From NCBI GenBank assembly GCA_903970435.1, contig CAJCIS010000193.1:1-50838 (forward strand): DNA of 50,838 bases, in the 5' to 3' direction. The position numbers were made by a program, and so were the translations under genes. This DNA is from Acidobacteriota bacterium. GTDB lineage: Bacteria; Pseudomonadota; Alphaproteobacteria; Acetobacterales; Acetobacteraceae. Under the pieces are notes generated by a model. It saw only the letters and a list, made by a program, of their open reading frames with translations. It ran no database searches and was not told the DNA's origin. Positions 34,718 through 41,561 of the stretch are shown here, one piece after another; position 1 is the stretch's first letter, and every line of letters starts with the position of its first letter.

Positions 34718-35191
34718 ATGCTCACAAGCCGCGCCAAATATGCGCTTCGTGCCAGCGTCGCCCTGGCCGAGCAGTTCAGCGCCCGCACCTGGACCAGCGC
34801 CGGCGACCTTGCCGAAACGGCCTCCGTCCCGAAGAAATTCCTCGAGGCCATTCTCACCCAGCTCCGCGACCAGGGCCTGGTCGAAAGCCGCCGCGGCCCC
34901 GCCGGCGGACACCGGCTGACATCCGCCCCGGCCACGATCAGCGTCGCCGACGTGATCCGCAGCATCGACGGACCGCTCGCCATGACCCCGTGCGCCAGCG
35001 AAACCGCATTCCGCGCCTGCGACGATTGCGCCGACATCGACACCTGCCGCCTGCGCCACGTCATGCGCCAGGCCCGCGACGCCGCGGCTGCGGTGCTGGA
35101 AAAATGCTCGCTGGGCGACATCCTGGCCACGACAAAGGCCGCGCCGCGCGGTCATTTCGCGCCGCATCTGGTGCCGCCTTTGGGGCTTTAG
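34718..35191 (+). CDS. Rrf2 family transcriptional regulator
   Basis: This 157-residue protein has an N-terminal winged helix: KYALRASVALAEQF, then SAGDLAETASVPKKFLEAIL as the recognition region and RRGPAGGHRLT as the wing. The three-cysteine iron-sulfur cluster-type motif appears as C-ASETAFRA-C-DD-C with a further Cys in DTCRLR. Such regulators (IscR, NsrR, RirA types) sense Fe-S status, NO or iron. No isc or suf genes lie nearby to say which. A hairpin repeat follows 11 bases after the stop, before a toxin-antitoxin pair. Confidence 0.9.
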   Translation: MLTSRAKYALRASVALAEQFSARTWTSAGDLAETASVPKKFLEAILTQLRDQGLVESRRGPAGGHRLTSAPATISVADVIRSIDGPLAMTPCASETAFRACDDCADIDTCRLRHVMRQARDAAAAVLEKCSLGDILATTKAAPRGHFAPHLVPPLGL

Positions 35192-35201
35192 GAATGAGGC
35201 A

Positions 35202-35222
35202 GTTCTTTTCTTCAGAAAGAAC
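35202..35222. repeat. Hairpin repeat, solo (locus 10, B)
   Basis: A 21-nt version with one A missing in the right arm. It stands 11 bases after the Rrf2 stop and has no mini-hairpin. Confidence 0.8.
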
Positions 35223-35303
35223 TACCTTCTTAACCATTGTTCTCGGCCAATTGCCGAAGCGTTTATGCTTGCCGCAGCCTACACCAATGCTTACCTTCCC
35301 AGA

Positions 35304-35489
35304 ATGGACCAGGCACCCGCACCGGCACCGCTGCCCGAAGGATGGGCCGAGTCGCTTGCGCGCGGCGAAGCCGACCTCGCGGCTGGCCTCGTTCATACGA
35401 TCGACACCGACGCCCTCTGCCGTGAAATCGAGGCCGAGGCCGACGCCCTGGAGCGCCAGATAGCGGTGCGCCACGCATCGCCCGCGTAA
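35304..35489 (+). CDS. Putative antitoxin of a RelE/ParE-type system
   Basis: This 61-residue acidic protein starts MDQAPAPAPLPEGWAESLAR and ends in a charged helix (CREIEAEADALERQIAVRH). I do not recognise a named antitoxin family. The call rests on the gene order: a small acidic protein whose end overlaps a ParE-like toxin frame by 13 bases. The start at 35304 fits best. An ATG 39 bases upstream (35265) adds 13 residues. Confidence 0.6.
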   Translation: MDQAPAPAPLPEGWAESLARGEADLAAGLVHTIDTDALCREIEAEADALERQIAVRHASPA

Positions 35490-35788
35490 CCTTCTCCGCC
35501 GCAGCTCTCGACCAGATCACAGCCCTTCGTCGGTACTACGCAGCCAAGGAGCGGCCCGAGGCGATTCGCAACCTTGCCCGCGCCATCGCTGAAGCGAGTC
35601 AGGCGATTGCCGCGGGTCGAGGCGTCCCTGCCCCACGGCCCTACCCCGCCCTCGCCCAGCCCGGCCGCGCCTGGATCTATGTCCAGCGGTACTGGTTTCG
35701 CTACGCCGCGACCACGCCACCGATTGTGCTTGGCGTGTACTATGACACGGCCGATATTCCAGGCCGCCTTTTGGGCGATGGATGTTAG
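35477..35788 (+). CDS. RelE/ParE-family toxin with a non-standard start
   Basis: This frame of 103 residues shows the ParE-type pattern: a helical N-terminus (VTFSAAALDQITALRRYYAA, then RPEAIRNLARAIAEASQA), the turn PRPYPALAQPGRAWIYVQRYWFRY, and a final strand (PIVLGVYYDTAD). Such toxins attack gyrase or mRNA. No ATG, GTG or TTG exists between the upstream in-frame stop and the conserved start. The codon at the expected position is ATC (35477), one base from ATG. It either starts poorly or is silenced. The stop codon TAG lies exactly on the TA junction of a MITE, but the stop would also exist without the insertion. Confidence 0.65.
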   Translation: MARVTFSAAALDQITALRRYYAAKERPEAIRNLARAIAEASQAIAAGRGVPAPRPYPALAQPGRAWIYVQRYWFRYAATTPPIVLGVYYDTADIPGRLLGDGC

Positions 35789-35921
35789 AACATTTTCAGC
35801 CTGACTGGAATCGCCCGATGGAGACGCGCAGCTTGAGGCTGATACAAATGCTCTGCAGACAACAACGTCGAGCGGCCCGGCGGGCATCCGACGATTTTCC
35901 AGTCAGGCTGAGGCCGCTCTA
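35786..35921. mobile_element. 136-bp MITE, copy 2
   Basis: This has the same length and ends as copy 1 (TA...TA; inner TCAGCCTGACTGGAA at both ends). It landed on the toxin stop codon. Internal sequence is highly similar to copies 1 and 3, and there is no coding capacity. Confidence 0.8.
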
Positions 35922-35981
35922 GGAACTGGTCCTCATTCTGCGAAGCAGCATTCACGCGGCCGTCCTATACGTTCAACGACC

Positions 35982-36671
35982 ATGCCGCCCCTCAAACCTC
36001 CCCCCGACCGCCTTTACGGCCGCCAGCGCACCCACGCCCTGCGCCCCCGGCAAGCGCGTCTGCTGGCCGAGACCTTGCCCCGCATGCGGTTCGCGTCCCC
36101 GTCGGACCCCTGGTCGGCGTTTGCGGCGCCGCCCGCGCGGCTTTGGCTGGAAGTCGGCTTCGGCGGCGGGGAGCACGCCCGAACCTTGGCGGCCAACCAC
36201 ACCGACGTGGGCCTCATCGCTTGCGAGGTATTCGACCAGGGCTTGTGCAGCCTGCTGGCCGCACTGGTCACCGAGGGCGCGGAGGCCACCGGCGACTTGC
36301 CCGGCAATCTGCGCATCTGGGACGATGACGCGCGAACCTTGCTGCGTACGCTGCCCGAAGCCTGTCTGGACCGGCTGTTCCTGATGTTTCCCGACCCCTG
36401 GCCCAAGGCGCGGCACGCCAAACGGCGCTTCGTGCACCCCGACATCGTGGCGTTGGCGGCGAGCCGGATGAAGCCCGGCGCCGAATGGCGCGCCGCCAGC
36501 GACGATCCCGGCTACCAGGCCTGGGTCACCGAAATCATGGGCGCCCAATCGCTTTTCCGCATGCACCCAGCGGCGCCGTCGCGCCCGGACGGATGGCCGC
36601 CGACGCGCTACGAAGCGAAAGCGCACGCCGCCGGCCGCACGCCGCTCTATTGGGTTTTTTCCCGCCTTTAA
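35982..36671 (+). CDS. trmB: tRNA (guanine-N7-)-methyltransferase
   Basis: This 229-residue SAM-dependent enzyme makes m7G46 in the tRNA variable loop. Characteristic sites are YGRQRTHALRPRQ at the N-terminus, LWLEVGFGGGEHARTLA (SAM loop), IACEVFDQGL, and LFLMFPDPWPKARHAKRRFVHPD, which is the diagnostic TrmB block, then the C-terminal RYEAKAHAAGRTPLYWVF. The length is normal. It starts 60 bases after the MITE, so the insertion lies in its promoter or leader region. It converges with the cytochrome b561 gene. Confidence 0.95.
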   Translation: MPPLKPPPDRLYGRQRTHALRPRQARLLAETLPRMRFASPSDPWSAFAAPPARLWLEVGFGGGEHARTLAANHTDVGLIACEVFDQGLCSLLAALVTEGAEATGDLPGNLRIWDDDARTLLRTLPEACLDRLFLMFPDPWPKARHAKRRFVHPDIVALAASRMKPGAEWRAASDDPGYQAWVTEIMGAQSLFRMHPAAPSRPDGWPPTRYEAKAHAAGRTPLYWVFSRL

Positions 36672-36694
36672 TTGCGAGCGGAACCACGTCGGGC

Positions 36695-36802
36695 CAAAAG
36701 ACTTTTGCGCCTGCGCCCGCACATAGGTTCAGTCCACGGCCGATAAGTCGGGGATTGCGTCAAAAAGCAAAAGTCTTTTGGTTCTTTTCTTCAGAAAAGA
36801 AC
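36695..36802. repeat. Hairpin repeat, paired element lacking left hairpin (locus 11, B)
   Basis: The left side keeps only the mini-hairpin CAAAAGACTTTTG (36695-36707). The right hairpin is 36781-36802. The core has GGGGATTGCGTCA, as in locus 3. It lies between convergent trmB and cytochrome b561 genes. Confidence 0.8.
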
Positions 36803-36867
36803 TGCTTTCTTAACCCTTTGCTTTTGTTAGCCGACGCGAATCGTCAAATCATGGAGCCGATCGCCCT

Positions 36868-37434
36868 TTACCCTGGCCACATCCGCTGCAATTCGGGCTT
36901 GTCGTCCAGGAACTGGTGCTTCAGCGCACCGGCAACATGCACCACGAAAGCGGCGGCGAGCGCGTAGGCCAGCGTGCTGTGCACGGTAAACAGCAGGCTA
37001 TGCCAATATTCCTTGGTCGCCGCGTCCAAATGCTCGATCGGCCCGATGCGGAACCAGGGAATCACCCAGAACAGCTTCATGGGATGGCCGGCCGCCCCCT
37101 TCCATGCGCTGTCGTGCAGCCAGCCGCTCAGCGGCACCAGGAAAATGAAGCCGTACAGCACCCAGTGCACCCAATGCGCGGTGCGGCGCTCCCATTCGGC
37201 GTAAGGCGGGATCGGCGGCGGCGTGTGCGTCGCCCGCCACATAAGCCGCATGATGGCCAATCCCAGCACCGTGATGCCGAACGATTTATGCGCATCTATC
37301 ATCGGCCGCAGGTCGTTCTTCGGCAGATAGTCGAAGGTGAAGCCGATCAGAAGATTGGTGGCAATCAGGGTGGCGACGGCCCAGTGAAGGAAGATGGCCG
37401 GCCTGGTGTAACGTTGCGGTACCGAAAGCTGCAC
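36868..37434 (-). CDS. Cytochrome b561-type membrane protein
   Basis: This 188-residue integral membrane protein has four helices and the heme-ligand histidines expected for bacterial cytochrome b561: FLHWAV, DAHKSFG, HSTLAYA and VVHVAGALKH. It would transfer electrons between quinone and a periplasmic partner, or to superoxide as E. coli CybB does. The GTG 37434 is chosen because AAGGA lies six bases upstream and it fits the family N-terminus (QRYTRPAIFLHW). It is divergent from the glycosyltransferase gene 51 bases away. Confidence 0.9.
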   Translation of the reverse strand: MQLSVPQRYTRPAIFLHWAVATLIATNLLIGFTFDYLPKNDLRPMIDAHKSFGITVLGLAIMRLMWRATHTPPPIPPYAEWERRTAHWVHWVLYGFIFLVPLSGWLHDSAWKGAAGHPMKLFWVIPWFRIGPIEHLDAATKEYWHSLLFTVHSTLAYALAAAFVVHVAGALKHQFLDDKPELQRMWPG

Positions 37435-37484
37435 GGCCCATCCTTCATATCGCGCGTTCTTCACATCAGCGGGGCGGCGCCCAT

Positions 37485-39002
37485 GTGCCAGCCATGCTGG
37501 TGACACCCCTGCTCCGCACCCCGCGTCGCGCCGAATCTCCCGCCATGGAAGACCTGGCGCGCAATTTCCAGGCGGCATCTCCCCGCCATATGGCAGTGCG
37601 CACGCCACCGGCAAGCTGGCTGATCCACGGCGCGGTTTTCGGCCTCTTTGTACTGTTGCTCGCCCGCGCTGCCGACGCCCACGGCCTGCTCGCCTGGGCC
37701 GCCGGCCTGGTCTACATTGCCTACGACACCGCGCTGCTGGCTTTTACCGCCGTGCAGACGTTTCCACTCCAGACGGGCCCACTCCAGATAGGGCCGCGCG
37801 CCGGCCCGCTTCCCGCCCCGCCATGGCCCACCGCGACCGCACCCATCTCGGTTTGCGTCATCGTGGCCGCGCACAACGAGGCGGCGGGGCTGCCCGGCAC
37901 GATCGCCGCTCTCCTGTGCCAAACCGACCCGCCGGAGGAAATCCTGATCGCCGACGACGGCTCCAGCGATGCCACCGCGCCGGCCCTGGCGCCGTTCGGG
38001 CTGGCACAGCCCGCCCTGGGCGCAGTGGCGGCCAGCACCGCAACACAGGGCCTGCGCTGGTTACGCCTCCCGCACGGCGGCAAGGCCGCCGCGCTCAATG
38101 AAGCCATCCGCCGGGCCGGCGCGGATGTGGTGCTGACCGTCGATGCCGACACCCTCCTGCAGGCGGACGCGGTCGCCGCCCTGCGCGCCGCCTTCGCGGC
38201 CGACCCAGGTTTGGTGGCAGCCACCGGCGTCCTGACGCCCGTCTGCGGGCCGGGCCTGGGCGGCCGCCTGCTGCAATGGTTTCAAACCTACGAATACATT
38301 CGCAACTTCCTCAGCCGCTTCGCCTGGATGCGGGCCGACGGGCTGCTGCTGATCTCCGGCGCCTGCGCCGGCTTCCGCCGCGATGCCTTAGTGGCTGTGG
38401 GCGGCTTCGACCCTGACAGCGTGGTGGAAGACTACGAGCTGATCCACCGCCTGCGCCGCTACGCCGCCGTGCACGGGCTTGCGTGGCGCACGCAGGTGCT
38501 CGGCGGCGTGCAGGCGCGCACCGAGGCGCCCTCGAGCATTGCCGCCTTTCTGCGCCAGCGCCGCCGCTGGTTCGGCGGCTTTCTGCAAACCCAGTTCCTG
38601 TATCGTGAAATGGTGGGCAACCCGGCCTATGGCCGGCTGGGCACCTGGATGCTGCCCGTGAAAGCCGCGGACACGATGCAGCCGCTCTATGGCCTGGCCG
38701 CCCTGGCGCTGCTGCTGTGGTATCTTGCGCGCGGCCAATGGCAGGTTCTGTTGCCGGTCGGTGGCATCATCGGTGCCAAGATCGGCATCGACCTGTGCTT
38801 CCATTTATGGAGCGTGCATTTGTACCGGCGCTGGACCGGCGACCGCACCGGCGCCCGTTTCGGCTACGCATTGGCGGCTTCGCTGCTGGAGCCTTTCAGC
38901 TTCCAGTTGCTGCGGCATGCGGGCGCGGCGCTGGGGTGGGTGATGTTCCTGTCGGGGCAGCGCGGCTGGGGGCGCGCATCGCCGGGGCGATCAAGAAAGT
39001 AG
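37485..39002 (+). CDS. Membrane glycosyltransferase family 2 (PgaC/cellulose-synthase-like)
   Basis: This processive-type GT2 enzyme of up to 505 residues has two N-terminal membrane helices (IHGAVFGLFVLLLARA, LLAWAAGLVYIAYDTALL). Then come the catalytic domain marks: VCVIVAAHNEA, ILIADDGSSD, the DxD in VLTVDADTLL, the ED base in VVEDYELIHRLRR and the RQRRRWFGGFLQT motif. C-terminal membrane helices follow. It would polymerise or add sugars at the inner membrane. The start is uncertain (GTG 37485, ATG 37494 or ATG 37545). The stop codon overlaps the first base of a hairpin repeat. Confidence 0.88.
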   Translation: MPAMLVTPLLRTPRRAESPAMEDLARNFQAASPRHMAVRTPPASWLIHGAVFGLFVLLLARAADAHGLLAWAAGLVYIAYDTALLAFTAVQTFPLQTGPLQIGPRAGPLPAPPWPTATAPISVCVIVAAHNEAAGLPGTIAALLCQTDPPEEILIADDGSSDATAPALAPFGLAQPALGAVAASTATQGLRWLRLPHGGKAAALNEAIRRAGADVVLTVDADTLLQADAVAALRAAFAADPGLVAATGVLTPVCGPGLGGRLLQWFQTYEYIRNFLSRFAWMRADGLLLISGACAGFRRDALVAVGGFDPDSVVEDYELIHRLRRYAAVHGLAWRTQVLGGVQARTEAPSSIAAFLRQRRRWFGGFLQTQFLYREMVGNPAYGRLGTWMLPVKAADTMQPLYGLAALALLLWYLARGQWQVLLPVGGIIGAKIGIDLCFHLWSVHLYRRWTGDRTGARFGYALAASLLEPFSFQLLRHAGAALGWVMFLSGQRGWGRASPGRSRK

Positions 39003-39288
39003 TTCTTTTCTGAAGAAAGGAACCAAAAGTATTATATTGAGCCTGGCGGCACTTAGAGCATTTTCAGCCTGACCGGAATCGCCCGATGGAGACGCGCAGC
39101 TTGAGGCTGATACAAAGGCTCTGCAAACAACAACCTGGAGCGGCCCGGCTTGCATCCGAGGATTTTCCAGTCAGGCCGAGGCCGCTCTAAGAAAAAGGAA
39201 GTAGGCTCAATGCCCTGTCCACGCCTGACTTCCTTGAGCGCCGCTAGGCTCGATATAATCCTTTTGGTTGCTTTCTTCAGAAGAGAAC
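39002..39288. repeat. Hairpin repeat with palindromic core, split by a MITE (locus 12, B/B)
   Basis: The left hairpin 39002-39023 (one G-T wobble) and right hairpin 39267-39288 enclose a palindrome (GAGCCTGGCGGCACTTA ... GCGCCGCTAGGCTC). Its left arm is interrupted at TA by MITE copy 3 (39054-39189). Without the MITE the element is about 153 bases. The palindromic core matches locus 4. Confidence 0.8.
39054..39189. mobile_element. 136-bp MITE, copy 3 (nested)
   Basis: Same ends as the other copies, TA at both junctions. It sits inside the left palindromic arm of locus 12. The host arms align across the insertion if one TA is removed, so the TA target duplication is directly visible. Confidence 0.85.
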
Positions 39289-39325
39289 GTTCTTCCTTTT
39301 CAAAACGAGGAAGCGTCCCCCCACA

Positions 39326-40081
39326 ATGCAGATGACGGGCGAACAACGCATCGCCGCCTCGCGCCACCTTGTTTGGCAGGCGCTGAACGATCCCGAAATT
39401 CTCCGACAGTGCATTCCCGGCTGCCAGTCGCTGGAAAGGGAGTCGGCCGAACGGCTGCGTGCCACGGTCGAAATCAAAATCGGGCCGATCGGCGCGCGCT
39501 TCAACGGTGCGGTCACCTTGTCCGATCTCGATCCCCCGAACGGATACACGCTGACCGGCGAGGGCCAGGGCGGCACGGTTGGCTCCGCCCGCGGCGCGGC
39601 GCGCGTGTGCCTGGCCGACGATGGCGACGGCACGCGGCTGAGCTACGATGTCGATGCGCAAATCGGCGGCCGGCTGGCGCAACTCGGCGGACCGATCATC
39701 GACGCAACCGCGCGCCAGCTTGCCGGCAAATTCTTTGCACAACTGAGCGCCATGGTAGGGCCCCCCGAAGCGGCGGCACCGACCCGAATCGCGGCGGCAG
39801 AGCAAACTGTTTCTGCAACGAAATCGCCGCTCCCACCCGCCGCCACGCAACGGCTTCCCATGGCCTGGATTTTGGCTGTTGCCGTGGCCGCTTTTGTGGG
39901 ATTCCTGGTGGGCCGCAGCCAGCCCGCCGCCGCCGGATCGGATTGGATGGGATTGTCGATCGGTCTGCTCCTCATCATCGTGGCGGCCGCAGGTTTTGAA
40001 TACGGGCGCAGAACGGCGGCGCCCGTCATGATGCTGGATGCCGCCCTGCTGGCGCGGCTCGCCGGCGAACCGAAGCCGTGA
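39326..40081 (+). CDS. CoxG-like SRPBCC protein with C-terminal membrane anchor
   Basis: This 251-residue protein has an SRPBCC (Bet v 1-like) domain at residues 1-150: LVWQALNDPEILRQCIPGC, IGPIGARFNGAVTL and LSYDVDAQIGGRLAQLG, typical of CoxG. After a linker come two hydrophobic helices (MAWILAVAVAAFVGFLVG and LSIGLLLIIVAAAGFEYG). CoxG-type proteins recruit molybdenum hydroxylases such as CO dehydrogenase to the membrane. It starts 37 bases after locus 12, and its stop overlaps the GTG of the FAD subunit gene. The operon role is therefore probably membrane docking of the hydroxylase. Confidence 0.85.
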   Translation: MQMTGEQRIAASRHLVWQALNDPEILRQCIPGCQSLERESAERLRATVEIKIGPIGARFNGAVTLSDLDPPNGYTLTGEGQGGTVGSARGAARVCLADDGDGTRLSYDVDAQIGGRLAQLGGPIIDATARQLAGKFFAQLSAMVGPPEAAAPTRIAAAEQTVSATKSPLPPAATQRLPMAWILAVAVAAFVGFLVGRSQPAAAGSDWMGLSIGLLLIIVAAAGFEYGRRTAAPVMMLDAALLARLAGEPKP

Positions 40082-40938
40082 AACCGGCCCCGTTCGACTA
40101 TGTCGCCCCCACAACAATCGATGCGGCGTGCGCCCTTCTCGCCGAAGCCGGCGGCGGCGCCCTGGTGCTCGCCGGCGGCCAGACACTCATGCCGCTGCTG
40201 GCCCTGCGCATGTCGCAACCCTTCATCGTCGTCGACATCAACCGCATCGACGCGCTGAAGGGCGTAACCCGCGTCGAGGGCGGCACCCGCATCGGCCCCG
40301 TCACCCGCCAGAACGATATCATAACCGACACGATCCTGGCCGAAGCACTCCCCGGGCTGGTTACGGCAACGCAGCATGTTGGCCACCACCAGACCCGCGA
40401 CCGCGGCACCGTCGGCGGATCGATTGCGTTCGGCGAACCGGCCGCCGAATTGCCCGCCGCCGCGGTGGCGCTTGGTGCCACGATCGAAGCCCGGTCCATC
40501 CGCGGCACCCGCCGCATCGCCGCCGACGCGCTCTATCTCGGCCCCTACGCCACCGCGCTCGAACCGGATGAGCTCGTCACCGCCATCCATTTTCCCGACT
40601 GGCCCGCCGGCACGATCACCCTGTTCCGCGAAGTCGCACGGCGGCCCGGCGATTTCGCGCTCGTCGGTCTGATCGGTGCGTTCGCGGTCACCGGCGGCCG
40701 CATCGCGCGCGTCGGCATCGCCTGGTTCGGCATGGGTCCAACCCCGATCAGGGCGCGCCAGGCGGAGGCGGCGCTGCGGGGCCAGCCGGCGGCAGGACTG
40801 GATGCGCGCGGCGTTGCCGCCCTCGCGGTTGCCGATACGGCGCCGTTCGATGATCACCATGCCACCGCGGAATATCGTCGAACTGTGGGAGAGCGCATTT
40901 TTTCCCGTGCGCTTGCGGAAGCTAGTGTTCTTTTCTGA
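40078..40938 (+). CDS. Molybdenum hydroxylase FAD subunit (CoxM-like)
   Basis: This 286-residue medium subunit of a xanthine dehydrogenase-family enzyme has N-terminal FAD contacts in LLAEAGGGALVLAGGQTLMPLLALR and a second block QNDIITDTILAEALPGL, then HHQTRDRGTVGGSIAFGEPAAELPAA. FAD passes electrons from the iron-sulfur subunit to an acceptor. GTG 40078 overlaps the CoxG stop. The C-terminus (AEASVLF) and the stop codon are provided by the hairpin repeat at 40927, so the native end has probably been altered. A paired repeat element of 128 bases interrupts the operon before the next subunit. Confidence 0.9.
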   Translation: MKPAPFDYVAPTTIDAACALLAEAGGGALVLAGGQTLMPLLALRMSQPFIVVDINRIDALKGVTRVEGGTRIGPVTRQNDIITDTILAEALPGLVTATQHVGHHQTRDRGTVGGSIAFGEPAAELPAAAVALGATIEARSIRGTRRIAADALYLGPYATALEPDELVTAIHFPDWPAGTITLFREVARRPGDFALVGLIGAFAVTGGRIARVGIAWFGMGPTPIRARQAEAALRGQPAAGLDARGVAALAVADTAPFDDHHATAEYRRTVGERIFSRALAEASVLF

Positions 40939-41054
40939 AGAAAAGAACCAAAAGACTTTTTCTCTTGCGCCAACGAAACGGTTTGCGCTGCGCCCCATAG
41001 GTTGGGATTGCCTCAAGAGTAAAAGTTTTTTGGTTCTTTTTTTCAAAAAAGAAC
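40927..41054. repeat. Hairpin repeat, full paired element (locus 13, B/A)
   Basis: The left hairpin 40927-40948 (B) contains the stop codon of the FAD subunit gene. The right hairpin 41033-41054 is subfamily A. The core carries GGGATTGCCTCA. It lies inside the hydroxylase operon. Confidence 0.85.
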
Positions 41055-41075
41055 GACGTTCTTCGGAGCCCCAGC

Positions 41076-41561
41076 ATGAGCGAGCACCATATCGCCGTCA
41101 CAATCAACGGCAGACTGCACCAGGCAACGGTCGAAGGACGCCAGGTGCTCGGCGATTTCCTGCGCGTCACCGCCGGCCTCACCGGCCTGCATCTCGGCTG
41201 CGAGCACGGCGTGTGCGGCGCCTGCACCATCATTGTCGACGGCAAGGCGGTGCGCGCCTGCCTGATGCTGGCGGCGCAGGCGGACGGCACCAGCATCACC
41301 ACCGTGGAGGGCCTGGCCGCGCCCGATGGCACGCTGCACCCCGTGCAGCAGGCGCTGCGCGACGCGCACGGCCTGCAATGCGGCTTCTGCACCCCCGGAA
41401 TTGTCATGACGCTCGCGGCCCTGATGCAGGCGCCGGCGCCTGCCACGGAGGAAACGCTGCTCGCCGCCATGTCCGGCCACATCTGCCGCTGCACCGGCTA
41501 CCAGGGCATCCGGCGCGCCATCCGGGCATTGACCGCACGCCCGCCGGGAGAGCCGGCATGA
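41076..41561 (+). CDS. Molybdenum hydroxylase 2Fe-2S subunit (CoxS-like)
   Basis: This 161-residue subunit has two 2Fe-2S clusters. The plant-ferredoxin-type cluster binds the cysteines in CEHGVCGACTIIVDG and the later RACL. The second, helical-type cluster uses CGFCTPGIV and CRCTGYQGI. It carries electrons from the molybdenum centre to FAD. GGAG precedes the ATG by eight bases. It overlaps the large-subunit ATG by four bases (ATGA), so translation is coupled. Confidence 0.95.
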   Translation: MSEHHIAVTINGRLHQATVEGRQVLGDFLRVTAGLTGLHLGCEHGVCGACTIIVDGKAVRACLMLAAQADGTSITTVEGLAAPDGTLHPVQQALRDAHGLQCGFCTPGIVMTLAALMQAPAPATEETLLAAMSGHICRCTGYQGIRRAIRALTARPPGEPA

